DNA of 64,000 nt, taken from assembly GCA_965246805.1 (NCBI GenBank), contig CBDFFO010000009.1, positions 310,001 to 374,000 on the forward strand. The letters are read 5' to 3'. This document shows positions 33,915 to 45,090 of this stretch, piece by piece (position 1 is the first letter of the stretch; every line of letters begins with the position of its first letter). The position numbers were made by a program, and so were the translations under genes. The stretch comes from Schlegelella_A sp965246805 (GTDB lineage Bacteria; Pseudomonadota; Gammaproteobacteria; Burkholderiales; Burkholderiaceae_C). The notes below the pieces were generated by a model. That model did not search any database. It was not told the origin of the DNA and saw only the letters and a list, made by a program, of their open reading frames with translations.

Positions 33915-35195
33915 ATGGACTTCGAATACTCACCACGCACCCAGGCGCTGCAAGCGAAGCTGCTGCGCTTCATGGACGAGCACATCTATCCGTCCGAGCA
34001 GGCCTGCGAAGACGAGGTCGAGTCCAACACCCGGGCGGGCAAGCGCTGGACGCCGCTGCAAACCATCGAGCGCCTGAAGCCGAAGGCGCGTGAGATCGGG
34101 TTGTGGAACCTCTTCCTGCCGCCGTCGGCGGGCGGCCATCAAGGTGAGTCGAGCGGCCGCGACTTCGGCCTCTCGAACGGCGACTACGCGCCGCTCGCTG
34201 AGATCATGGGCCGCGTGCCGTGGGCAAGCGAGGTCTTCAACTGCTCGGCACCCGACACCGGCAACATGGAAACCATCGAGCGCTACGGAACGCCCGAGCA
34301 CAAGGCGCAGTGGCTGGAGCCGCTGCTCGACGGCAGGATCAGGAGCGCATTCGCGATGACCGAGCCGGCGGTCGCCTCGTCGGACGCGACCAACATCGAG
34401 TCGCGCATCGAACGGGGCTCCGGGCAGAGCGGTGACCACTACGTCATCAATGGCCGCAAGTGGTGGACCAGCGGCGCCGGCGACCCGCGCTGCCAGATCT
34501 ACATCTTCATGGGCAAGACCGATCCGGATGCGCCGCGCCATGCGCAGCAGTCGATGGTGCTGGTGCCGGCCTCGACACCCGGCATCACGATCCTGCGTCC
34601 GCTCTCGGTGTTCGGCTACGACGACGCGCCTCACGGCCACATGGAGGTGCTGTTTGAGAACGTGCGCGTACCGGTGAGCCACATCCTGCTCGGCGAAGGT
34701 CGCGGCTTCGAGATCGCGCAGGGTCGGCTCGGGCCGGGCCGCATCCACCACTGCATGAGGCTCGTCGGTCTCGCGGAGCGGGCGCTCGAACTGATGTGCC
34801 AACGCGCGCTGTCACGCGTCGCGTTCGGTCGCACCGTCGCCGAGCAAGGCGTGACGCGGGAGCGCATCGCCGAGGCGCGGTGCCAGATCGACATGGCGCG
34901 CCTCCTCACGCTGAAGGCCGCGTGGATGATGGACGCGGCCGGCAACAAGGCTGCTAAAGCGGAAATCGCGATGATCAAGGTGGTGGCGCCGACGATGGCC
35001 TGCCAGGTCATCGACTGGGCGATGCAGGTGCACGGCGGCGCCGGTGTGTCGGGCGACTTTCCGCTCGCGCGCTATTACGCCAATGCCCGAACCCTGCGCT
35101 TCGCCGATGGCCCCGACGAGGTGCACCGCAACGCGATCGCGAAAGGCGAGCTCGGCAAGTACGCGACGACGGCAGCGCCGGCGAACCGTCGCTGA
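33915..35195 (+). CDS. Acyl-CoA dehydrogenase, ACAD10/11-like (LvaC-like)
   Basis: FAD-dependent acyl-CoA dehydrogenase fold, 426 residues from ATG 33915 with AGGGAA upstream. Seen: FAMTEPAVASSDATNIES (flavin and substrate contacts), the YVINGRKWWTSGAGDPRC strand, VPVSHILLGEGRGFEIAQGR, LGPGRIHHCMR, and the C-terminal VHGGAGVSGDFPLARYYANA with TLRFADGPDEVH. The tryptophan pair and the GAGDPRC segment are features of the ACAD10/11 group rather than straight-chain dehydrogenases. With the kinase upstream it forms a two-gene unit matching the two halves of ACAD11, probably acting on 4-hydroxy acids. Confidence 0.88.
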   Translation: MDFEYSPRTQALQAKLLRFMDEHIYPSEQACEDEVESNTRAGKRWTPLQTIERLKPKAREIGLWNLFLPPSAGGHQGESSGRDFGLSNGDYAPLAEIMGRVPWASEVFNCSAPDTGNMETIERYGTPEHKAQWLEPLLDGRIRSAFAMTEPAVASSDATNIESRIERGSGQSGDHYVINGRKWWTSGAGDPRCQIYIFMGKTDPDAPRHAQQSMVLVPASTPGITILRPLSVFGYDDAPHGHMEVLFENVRVPVSHILLGEGRGFEIAQGRLGPGRIHHCMRLVGLAERALELMCQRALSRVAFGRTVAEQGVTRERIAEARCQIDMARLLTLKAAWMMDAAGNKAAKAEIAMIKVVAPTMACQVIDWAMQVHGGAGVSGDFPLARYYANARTLRFADGPDEVHRNAIAKGELGKYATTAAPANRR

Positions 35196-35254
35196 TCGCC
35201 TCGGTCCGAAAGACAGGCGTCGGCGTCGGCCTGCGTTGCGCCAGCGTCAGCCGC

Positions 35255-35989
35255 TCACTTGTCGTGGCGCTTGACCGGGCTCAACGCGCCCCACGCGGTG
35301 CTGGCGGTGTTGGCCCACGTCACCGGCACATCGCCGCGTTGCCCGCCCATGCGCATCGCTTCACGAGCGGCGGTCTCGAAGAGCGCCACGGCCATCGGAA
35401 CCTCGCGCTCGTCGGGCGTGGCCTGTTCCATTCGCAGGTAGCAGCGGCCGCGCAGGGTCATCAACAGGAACGGGGTCTGCGGCAGCAACCAACTCGCCAC
35501 CGCCTGTTCCAGCTGGTGCGCCAACGGTCCTTCGAGCCAATCGCGCCCTTCGTCGGGGTGGCTCGCGACGCCGCCAAAGTTCGTTCGCAGCACTCGCAAG
35601 GTCGACAGGTCGAGCTTCGGAAACATGACGAGCCATCGCATCTCTTCGGGCGTGGTGTCGCCGATCTGGGTCTGGTTGCTCTCGGTGGCATGGTCGTACA
35701 TGCGCTTCTCGAGCGTCTGCAACAAGGGCCGCGCCACGATCAGCATCTGCATGCTCGGCGGCAGGCCGAGCTCCATGCGCATGCGCAGTTCATGGCCAGC
35801 GATGTAGTCTCGCTGCGGCGGTCCCCACTCCAGCCGCCAGGGCTTGCCATCGAGCGTGCCGTCGATGACGAAGCTGGCGCCTTCGCGCTCGTGCTTGAAG
35901 CCATAGCCGTGGCGACGCGCCCACGCTTCGATCGCGGCCGATTCATGACCGCCGCGTTGTTTCGCGAAAAGTCCCTTCAAGCCGAGCAT
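35255..35989 (-). CDS. Hypothetical protein
   Basis: 244 residues, family not recognised. No signal peptide or membrane helix is evident, so it is probably cytoplasmic. The N-terminus MLGLKGLFAKQRGGHESAAI precedes a segment that looks like a beta-rich fold (SFVIDGTLDGKPWRLEWGPP, RDYIAGHELRMRMELGLPPS). The C-terminal third is largely helical (LAHQLEQAVASWLLPQTPFL). It is transcribed towards the acyl-CoA dehydrogenase (convergent) and is divergent from the GST gene 76 bp away. Codon use and length suggest a real gene; no function is proposed. Confidence 0.65.
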   Translation of the reverse strand: MLGLKGLFAKQRGGHESAAIEAWARRHGYGFKHEREGASFVIDGTLDGKPWRLEWGPPQRDYIAGHELRMRMELGLPPSMQMLIVARPLLQTLEKRMYDHATESNQTQIGDTTPEEMRWLVMFPKLDLSTLRVLRTNFGGVASHPDEGRDWLEGPLAHQLEQAVASWLLPQTPFLLMTLRGRCYLRMEQATPDEREVPMAVALFETAAREAMRMGGQRGDVPVTWANTASTAWGALSPVKRHDK

Positions 35990-36065
35990 AGGGCCTCCCG
36001 GCGCGCTCGGCGCTCATCCACTAGAGTGAACCCGACGACCACCGCATATGCAGGAGCCAAGCGAC

Positions 36066-36761
36066 ATGATCGACGTCTATTCATGGGCCACCCCGAACGG
36101 ACACAAGGTCCACATCATGCTCGAAGAATGCGAGATGGCGTATCGGGTCACACCGATCGACATCGGCGAGGGCGCGCAGTTCGAGCCTTCCTTCCTGCGG
36201 ATCAGCCCGAACAACAAGATCCCGGCGATCGTCGACAGTGACGGCCCGGACGGCAGCCCGATCTCTTTGTTCGAGTCCGGCGCGATCCTCCTGTACCTCG
36301 CCGGCAAGTCTGGCCGCTTTCTTCCGGACGACGTGCGGGGCAAGTACGAGACGCTCGAATGGCTGATGTTCCAAATGGGCGGCGTCGGCCCGATGCTCGG
36401 GCAGGCGCACCATTTTCGCCTCTATGCACCCGAGCCGATTCCGTATGCCGTCGACCGCTACACCAACGAAGCCAAGCGCCTCTACGGCGTGATGGACAAG
36501 CGCCTCGAGGGCCGTGCCTTCATCGCAGGCGACGCCTACACGATCGCCGATATCGCGATCTTTCCCTGGCTGCGTTCGGCTGCGAACCAGGGTATCGATT
36601 GGGCCGAGTTCCCCCGCCTCAAGACTTGGTTCGACGGGATCGCGGCGCGGCCTGCGGTGCAGCGCGGCGTCGAGGTGCTGGCCAGTCTGCGCAAGCCCTT
36701 TCGCACGGCGGAAGAGAAGTCGGTACTGTTCGGCGCCAGGCAATATGAGAAACGCGGTTGA
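36066..36761 (+). CDS. Nu-class glutathione S-transferase / disulfide-bond oxidoreductase (YfcG-like)
   Basis: Glutathione-dependent oxidoreductase, 231 residues from ATG 36066, whose opening MIDVYSWATPNGHKVHIMLE matches YfcG (MIDLYFAPTPNGHKI). An in-frame ATG at 36048 contains the AGGAG that serves as ribosome-binding site for 36066, so the later start is preferred. Family motifs: SPNNKIPAIVD and LFESGAILLYLA (glutathione binding), MGGVGPMLGQAHHF and the helical end AYTIADIAIFPWL. YfcG enzymes reduce disulfides using bound glutathione or GSSG rather than conjugating xenobiotics. Confidence 0.92.
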   Translation: MIDVYSWATPNGHKVHIMLEECEMAYRVTPIDIGEGAQFEPSFLRISPNNKIPAIVDSDGPDGSPISLFESGAILLYLAGKSGRFLPDDVRGKYETLEWLMFQMGGVGPMLGQAHHFRLYAPEPIPYAVDRYTNEAKRLYGVMDKRLEGRAFIAGDAYTIADIAIFPWLRSAANQGIDWAEFPRLKTWFDGIAARPAVQRGVEVLASLRKPFRTAEEKSVLFGARQYEKRG

Positions 36762-36851
36762 ACGTTCGGTCGGCACGCTCGCGGTGCGGGCCGAGGTCGC
36801 GTGCATGGGCGCCGCGTCGACGCGACACGTGTTCACCTTGAACGTCACTTG

Positions 36852-37604
36852 ATGTGTGCGAACTATCGCCCCGTCACGCGGTCCGATCGCATGCTGGCGT
36901 TCTTCGGTGTGGAGCGTGCACGCGACGAATTGCCTCACGACATCTTTCCGCTCGGCCTCGCGCCGTTCATCCGGCTGTCGGCCGATGGCGCATCGTTTGA
37001 GAGCGATGGTCGGGTCGTCGAGGACGGCATCTTCGGCTTGCTGCCACCGTTTGCGAGCGAGCTCGCGTTCGGCCGGCGCACGTACAACGCGCGCAGCGAA
37101 ACGGTGGCGCGTTTGTCGAGCTTCAAAGACGCGTGGGCGGCGGGCCGGCGTTGCATCATCCCGGCCGAGTCTTTCTTCGAGCCGAACTGGGAAACCGGCG
37201 CGGCCGTGCGCTGGCGCATCAGCCAGCCGGGTGACGTGCCGTTCGGCATCGCGGGCATCTATGAGAGCTGGCGCCATCCCGATGGCCGCGAGCTGGCGTC
37301 GTTCGCGATGCTGACGTTGAACGCCGATCGCCATCCGTTGATGAACCGCTTCCACCGACCGGGCGAAGAGAAGCGCATGGTCGTCGTGCTGCATCCCGAC
37401 GACTACGCCGCGTGGCTGTCGTGCCCGGTGATCGAGGCCCCTCGCTTCTTCACGCTCTGGGGCGGCCCGCTCGATGCCGAGGCCCTGCCCTCGGCGCCGC
37501 GGGCACCGAAGGCGAGCAGCGTGCGGACCCTCCGCTCGAAGGCGTCATCAATGCCCCAGACGCCGCCAGCCACCGGCAACCCGACGCCCGACTTGTTCGA
37601 TTGA
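36852..37604 (+). CDS. SOS response-associated peptidase (SRAP/YedK-like) DNA-crosslinking protein
   Basis: SRAP-domain protein, 250 residues, which shields abasic sites in single-stranded DNA by forming a thiazolidine link through its N-terminal cysteine. ATG 36852 is chosen because Cys2 must follow the initiator Met (MCANYRPV). Other active-site residues are seen: Asn in TYNARSETV, Glu in CIIPAESFFEP and His in MNRFHRPGEEKRM. An upstream in-frame start at 36801 would bury Cys2 and is rejected. The last 45 residues are a low-complexity tail. No LexA box was found upstream. Confidence 0.92.
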   Translation: MCANYRPVTRSDRMLAFFGVERARDELPHDIFPLGLAPFIRLSADGASFESDGRVVEDGIFGLLPPFASELAFGRRTYNARSETVARLSSFKDAWAAGRRCIIPAESFFEPNWETGAAVRWRISQPGDVPFGIAGIYESWRHPDGRELASFAMLTLNADRHPLMNRFHRPGEEKRMVVVLHPDDYAAWLSCPVIEAPRFFTLWGGPLDAEALPSAPRAPKASSVRTLRSKASSMPQTPPATGNPTPDLFD

Positions 37605-37710
37605 CGTCCCTCTTCAGACGACAGCGGCGATTCTTCGACGTGGACCGATGCGTGTGCGCGGCGGTGTGACGCCACACACGCAGGCCATCGCAGCGGGCCA
37701 CAAGAAGTGC

Positions 37711-37787
37711 TGGCCAGCCCGGAGGGACTCGAACCCCCGACATCCGACTTAGAAGGTCGGTGCTCTATCCAGTTGAGCTACGGGCTG
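37711..37787 (-). tRNA. tRNA-Arg(TCT)
   Basis: 77 nt with encoded CCA. Acceptor CAGCCCG pairs with CGGGCTG, discriminator G; D arm GCTCAACTGGATAGAGC; anticodon stem CCGAC/GTCGG around CTTCTAA (anticodon TCT); T loop GGGGGTTCGAGTCCCTC. It reads AGA and AGG. It lies 31 bp downstream of tRNA-Pro on the same strand and is likely co-transcribed. The C1-G72 first pair is less common than G1-C72. Confidence 0.95.
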
Positions 37788-37818
37788 CTTGTCTGGCGGC
37801 GGAGGCCGTGCTGTTGGG

Positions 37819-37895
37819 TGGTCGGGGCGGAGGGATTCGAACTCTCGACCTACTGGTCCCAAACCAGTTGCGCTACCAGGCTGCGCTACGCCCCG
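37819..37895 (-). tRNA. tRNA-Pro(TGG)
   Basis: 77 nt with encoded CCA. Acceptor CGGGGCG pairs with CGCCCCG, discriminator A; anticodon stem ACTGG/CCAGT around TTTGGGA (anticodon TGG); T arm GAGAGTTCGAATCCCTC. The C1-G72 pair is typical of bacterial tRNA-Pro. It is the first gene of a two-tRNA unit with tRNA-Arg. Confidence 0.97.
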
Positions 37896-37906
37896 ACGAG
37901 CGGCCG

Positions 37907-37912
37907 ATTGTA
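37907..37912 (-). promoter_or_regulatory. -10 element of the tRNA-Pro/tRNA-Arg unit
   Basis: TACAAT on the minus strand lies 11 bp upstream of the tRNA-Pro 5' end, the right place for a -10 box. No convincing -35 is visible 16-18 bp further up. Confidence 0.45.
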
Positions 37913-38017
37913 CGCAGGCGACGCGGCCGTCCGATGCATTCGTTCGAAACGCCTGCGCCTGCATGGCCGGCGAGCGCGATGAAGGCGACGGCGATGAAGG
38001 AAGACTGAGTTCGAGGG

Positions 38018-38611
38018 TCAGGCGTCGCTCGCCGGCGCGGCTTCGACGGTCGACACCAGCTGCCGAGCCACCTCGATGCATTGGCGGATGTGCTGCGAGC
38101 ACACGTATCGCAACGACGAATAGGTGAGCGCAGCGGAGACCGCCTGACCGGCTATCGGGACCCACTTGGCGGCCTGTTGTGCGGTCAAGCGCACGCCAAC
38201 GACCTGCAGCGCGCGCATCACCATTGCCCGCGTCACGCGCCGGCCGATGAGCAGGCCCCCGCCCGCCGAAATCGCCTTGTAGACGACCAGCTTGCGCGTG
38301 GGTGCGAGCCGCTCGATCTGGGCCGGCGTGAGGCCGAAGGCGTCGTTGATCGACGCGATGAGCTTGACGAGCGTCGCCACATCGGTCATCAGGTCGAGCC
38401 CGGGAATGGGCAGTGCGGAAGCGCCGGCTGCGAACAGGGATTGACGATGCACCATTGCCCTGCAACGCCGCGCCGCTTCTGCGATCTCGTGATCGCTGCC
38501 CGGCAACGCGCCGGCGGCCGGCGCGTCGGCGCGCGCGCGCGAACCGGTCGCATCCCACGTCGACAGCAGGCGTCGCCCAGCCCAACTCACCACGCGCGTG
38601 CGGAGGCCCAT
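38018..38611 (-). CDS. DUF697-like membrane-associated protein
   Basis: 197 residues with a hydrophobic central part resembling DUF697/YcjF-type proteins. Two amphipathic or membrane segments surround the motif SALPIPGLDLMTDVATLVKL, followed by INDAFGLTPAQIERLAP and GGGLLIGRRVTRAMVMRALQ, then VPIAGQAVSAALTYSSLRYV. The IPIPG-D pattern is shared with proteins that accompany Era/YcjX-like GTPases, but no GTPase gene is adjacent. The first 45 residues are basic and poorly ordered. It sits 34 bp after hrpA on the same strand, so it may be co-transcribed. Function unknown. Confidence 0.7.
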   Translation of the reverse strand: MGLRTRVVSWAGRRLLSTWDATGSRARADAPAAGALPGSDHEIAEAARRCRAMVHRQSLFAAGASALPIPGLDLMTDVATLVKLIASINDAFGLTPAQIERLAPTRKLVVYKAISAGGGLLIGRRVTRAMVMRALQVVGVRLTAQQAAKWVPIAGQAVSAALTYSSLRYVCSQHIRQCIEVARQLVSTVEAAPASDA

Positions 38612-38645
38612 CAGAGTGTTCTCGCTTTCTTGGTGATCGTCACGA

Positions 38646-42704
<4,059 letters not shown>

Positions 42705-42870
42705 CGGTAGCGATTATCCGAGCGATTCCGGATGCACTTCTCATACTGCGGCTTACACCGATGTCGAAGCGAAAACGAGGGTGTTAGATTAGTTCGTTAG
42801 GGCGCTCGAACGTCCATATCCGCGTGCGCGTTCCAACAAGGCGCACCTCTTTGCTTTCAGGAGATTTCCC

Positions 42871-44106
42871 ATGATTCATATCACCCGCATCGCCAGCGCC
42901 GTGGCCCTCGCCACGCTCACGAGCCTCGCGATCGCTGCCGACCCGATCAAGATCGGCGTCGACGGCCCCTTCACCGGCGGTTCGTCGTCGATGGGTGTGA
43001 GCATGCGCGACGGCGTTCGCCTCGCGGCCGAGGAGATCAACAAGGCCGGCGGCGTGCTCGGCCGCCAGCTCGTGCTGGTCGAACGTGATGACGAAGCCAA
43101 GAACGAACGCGGCGTGCAGATCGCTCAGGAACTGATCAACAAGGAGAAGGTGGTCGCGGTGGTCGGCTACATCAACACCGGCGTCGCGCTGGCATCGCAG
43201 CGGTTCTACCAGGACGCCAAGATCCCGGTGATGAACAACGTCGCAACCGGCTCCGTCATCACGCACCAGTTCGACGACCAGCCCGACAACTACATCTTTC
43301 GCAACTCAGCGAACGACAGCATCCAGGCGCCGATGATCGTCGAGGAGGCGATCACCCGCCGCAACTTCAAGAAGGTCGCGATCCTCGCCGACTCCACGAA
43401 CTACGGCCAGCTCGGCCGCGCCGACCTCGAGAAGGCACTCGACCAGAAAGGCATCAAGCCGGTCGCGGTCGAGAAGTTCAACATCAAAGACGTCGACATG
43501 ACCGCCCAACTGCTGAAGGCGAAGGAAGCCGGCGCCGAAGCGGTGCTCACCTACGGCATTGGTCCGGAGCTCGCACAGATCGCCAACGGTATGACCAAGC
43601 TCGGTTGGAAAGTGCCGATGATCGGCAGCTGGACGCTCTCGATGGCGAACTACATCGACAACGCCGGCCCGGGCGGTGAAGGCGCCCGCATGCCGCAAAC
43701 CTTCATCCAGGAGCCGACCACGCCGAAGCGGCAGTCGTTCATCGTCAACTACCTGAAGACTTTCAGCCCGAAGGGCAGCCGGATCGATTCGCCGGTCTCC
43801 GCCGCGCAAGGCTACGACTCGGTCTACCTGCTCGCCGCCGCGATCAAGCAGGCCGGCTCGACCGACGGCCCGAAGATCAAGGCCGCGCTGGAGAATCTGA
43901 ACACGCAGGTCGACGGCGTGGTCACGACTTACAACAAGCCGTTCTCGGCAAAGGATCATGAAGCCATCACCGCCAACATCCCGGTGTTCGGCGAGGTGAA
44001 AGGAACGCGCGTCGTGTACGCCTATCCAGAAGACTTCACCAAGGCGAGCCAGGTGCGCGTGAAGGACGCGAACGCCAAAGGCGCGCTGGTGACCACGAAG
44101 AAGTAG
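42871..44106 (+). CDS. livK: Branched-chain amino acid ABC transporter, substrate-binding protein
   Basis: Periplasmic binding protein of the Liv family, 411 residues. The signal peptide ends near residue 22 (VALATLTSLAIA) and the mature protein opens ADPIKIGVDGPFTGGSSSMG. Further motifs are MRDGVRLAAEEINKAGG, LVLVERDDEAKNERGVQIAQ and TGSVITHQFDDQPDNYIFRN. It is the first gene of a four-gene import operon. A terminator hairpin between it and livH probably gives the binding protein an excess over the membrane parts. The true substrate (leucine-type amino acid, amide or other small acid) cannot be told from sequence. A weak promoter candidate is TGTCGA-N17-TAGATT (42762-42790). Confidence 0.93.
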   Translation: MIHITRIASAVALATLTSLAIAADPIKIGVDGPFTGGSSSMGVSMRDGVRLAAEEINKAGGVLGRQLVLVERDDEAKNERGVQIAQELINKEKVVAVVGYINTGVALASQRFYQDAKIPVMNNVATGSVITHQFDDQPDNYIFRNSANDSIQAPMIVEEAITRRNFKKVAILADSTNYGQLGRADLEKALDQKGIKPVAVEKFNIKDVDMTAQLLKAKEAGAEAVLTYGIGPELAQIANGMTKLGWKVPMIGSWTLSMANYIDNAGPGGEGARMPQTFIQEPTTPKRQSFIVNYLKTFSPKGSRIDSPVSAAQGYDSVYLLAAAIKQAGSTDGPKIKAALENLNTQVDGVVTTYNKPFSAKDHEAITANIPVFGEVKGTRVVYAYPEDFTKASQVRVKDANAKGALVTTKK

Positions 44107-44120
44107 AGGCTTCTCTCCGA

Positions 44121-44156
44121 ACGCCGCCCCGGTTCGCGCCGCGGCGGCGTCTTTTT
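44121..44156 (+). terminator. Intra-operon intrinsic terminator between livK and livH
   Basis: ACGCCGCC (44121-44128) pairs with GGCGGCGT (44143-44150) as a perfect 8-bp stem, followed by CTTTTT. It lies 15 bp after the binding-protein stop and 55 bp before livH, so it probably acts as a leaky terminator that lowers downstream expression. Confidence 0.75.
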
Positions 44157-44211
44157 GTGTGAATCGTGAACGCCGCCGGCGCGCGACGAATCCGGGCTCA
44201 ACAATACAGCC

Positions 44212-45087
44212 ATGCAAGTCCTGACCCAGCTGATCTTCAGTGGCATCGCGCTCGGCATGATCTACGCCGTGATCGCGTTCGGCTACCAGCTCACGTTCGC
44301 CACCTCCGACACGCTCAACTTCGGCCAGGGCGATGCGCTGATGCTGGGTGCGCTCGTCGGTCTCACGCTGGTGGGCCTGGGGGTCAACTACTGGCTGATG
44401 ATCCCAATCGTTTGCGTGTTCGGTGCGGTGCAGGGCGTGCTCGTCGAGCGCATCGGCGTGCGGCCGGCGTTGAAGATCAAGTCGGAGTTCGGCTGGATCA
44501 TGTCGACCATCGCGCTCGGCATCATCTTTAAGAACGTGGCCGAGAACGTCTGGGGTCGCGATGACCTGAAGTTCCCGTCGCCGTTGCCAGAAGCACCGAT
44601 GCACTTTCTGGGCGCCAACGTGCTGCCGATGGAGATCCTCGTCGTCGTCGGCGCCATCGCGATGATGTTGGCGGTGGAGGTGTTCAACCGCCGCTCGATC
44701 TACGGCAAGGCGGTGGTCGCGACCTTCAACGACCGCGACGCGGCCAAGTTGATGGGCATCAACACCGGGCTCGTCATCACCTTCTCGTACGCGATGTCGT
44801 CGTTAACGGCGGGCTTCGCCGGCGTGCTGATCGCGCCGCTGACGCTGACCGGCGCGACGATGGGGGCGGTGCTCGGGCTGAAGGCGTTCGCGGTCGCGAT
44901 CATCGGCGGGTTGACGAGCGGGATGGGCATCGTCGTCGGCGGAATCATCCTCGGCATCGCCGAAACGACCACGGGCTACTACATCAGCACCGGCTACAAG
45001 GATGTGCCCGGGCTCGTGCTGCTGCTCGTCGTGCTCGCCGTGAAACCGGCCGGCCTGTTCGGCAAGACAGCAATCAAGAAGGTCTGA
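44212..45087 (+). CDS. livH: Branched-chain amino acid ABC transporter permease LivH
   Basis: Integral membrane permease, 291 residues with about eight hydrophobic helices. Family motifs: LIFSGIALGMIYAVIAFGYQ at the N-terminus, LNFGQGDALMLGALVG, and the coupling segment AVVATFNDRDAAKLMGINTG that contacts the ATPases. AFAVAIIGGLTSGMGIVVGG follows. The end, VLAVKPAGLFGKTAIKKV, is typical of LivH. The fused LivM-LivG gene starts 3 bp after its stop. Confidence 0.95.
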   Translation: MQVLTQLIFSGIALGMIYAVIAFGYQLTFATSDTLNFGQGDALMLGALVGLTLVGLGVNYWLMIPIVCVFGAVQGVLVERIGVRPALKIKSEFGWIMSTIALGIIFKNVAENVWGRDDLKFPSPLPEAPMHFLGANVLPMEILVVVGAIAMMLAVEVFNRRSIYGKAVVATFNDRDAAKLMGINTGLVITFSYAMSSLTAGFAGVLIAPLTLTGATMGAVLGLKAFAVAIIGGLTSGMGIVVGGIILGIAETTTGYYISTGYKDVPGLVLLLVVLAVKPAGLFGKTAIKKV

Positions 45088-45090
45088 CGC

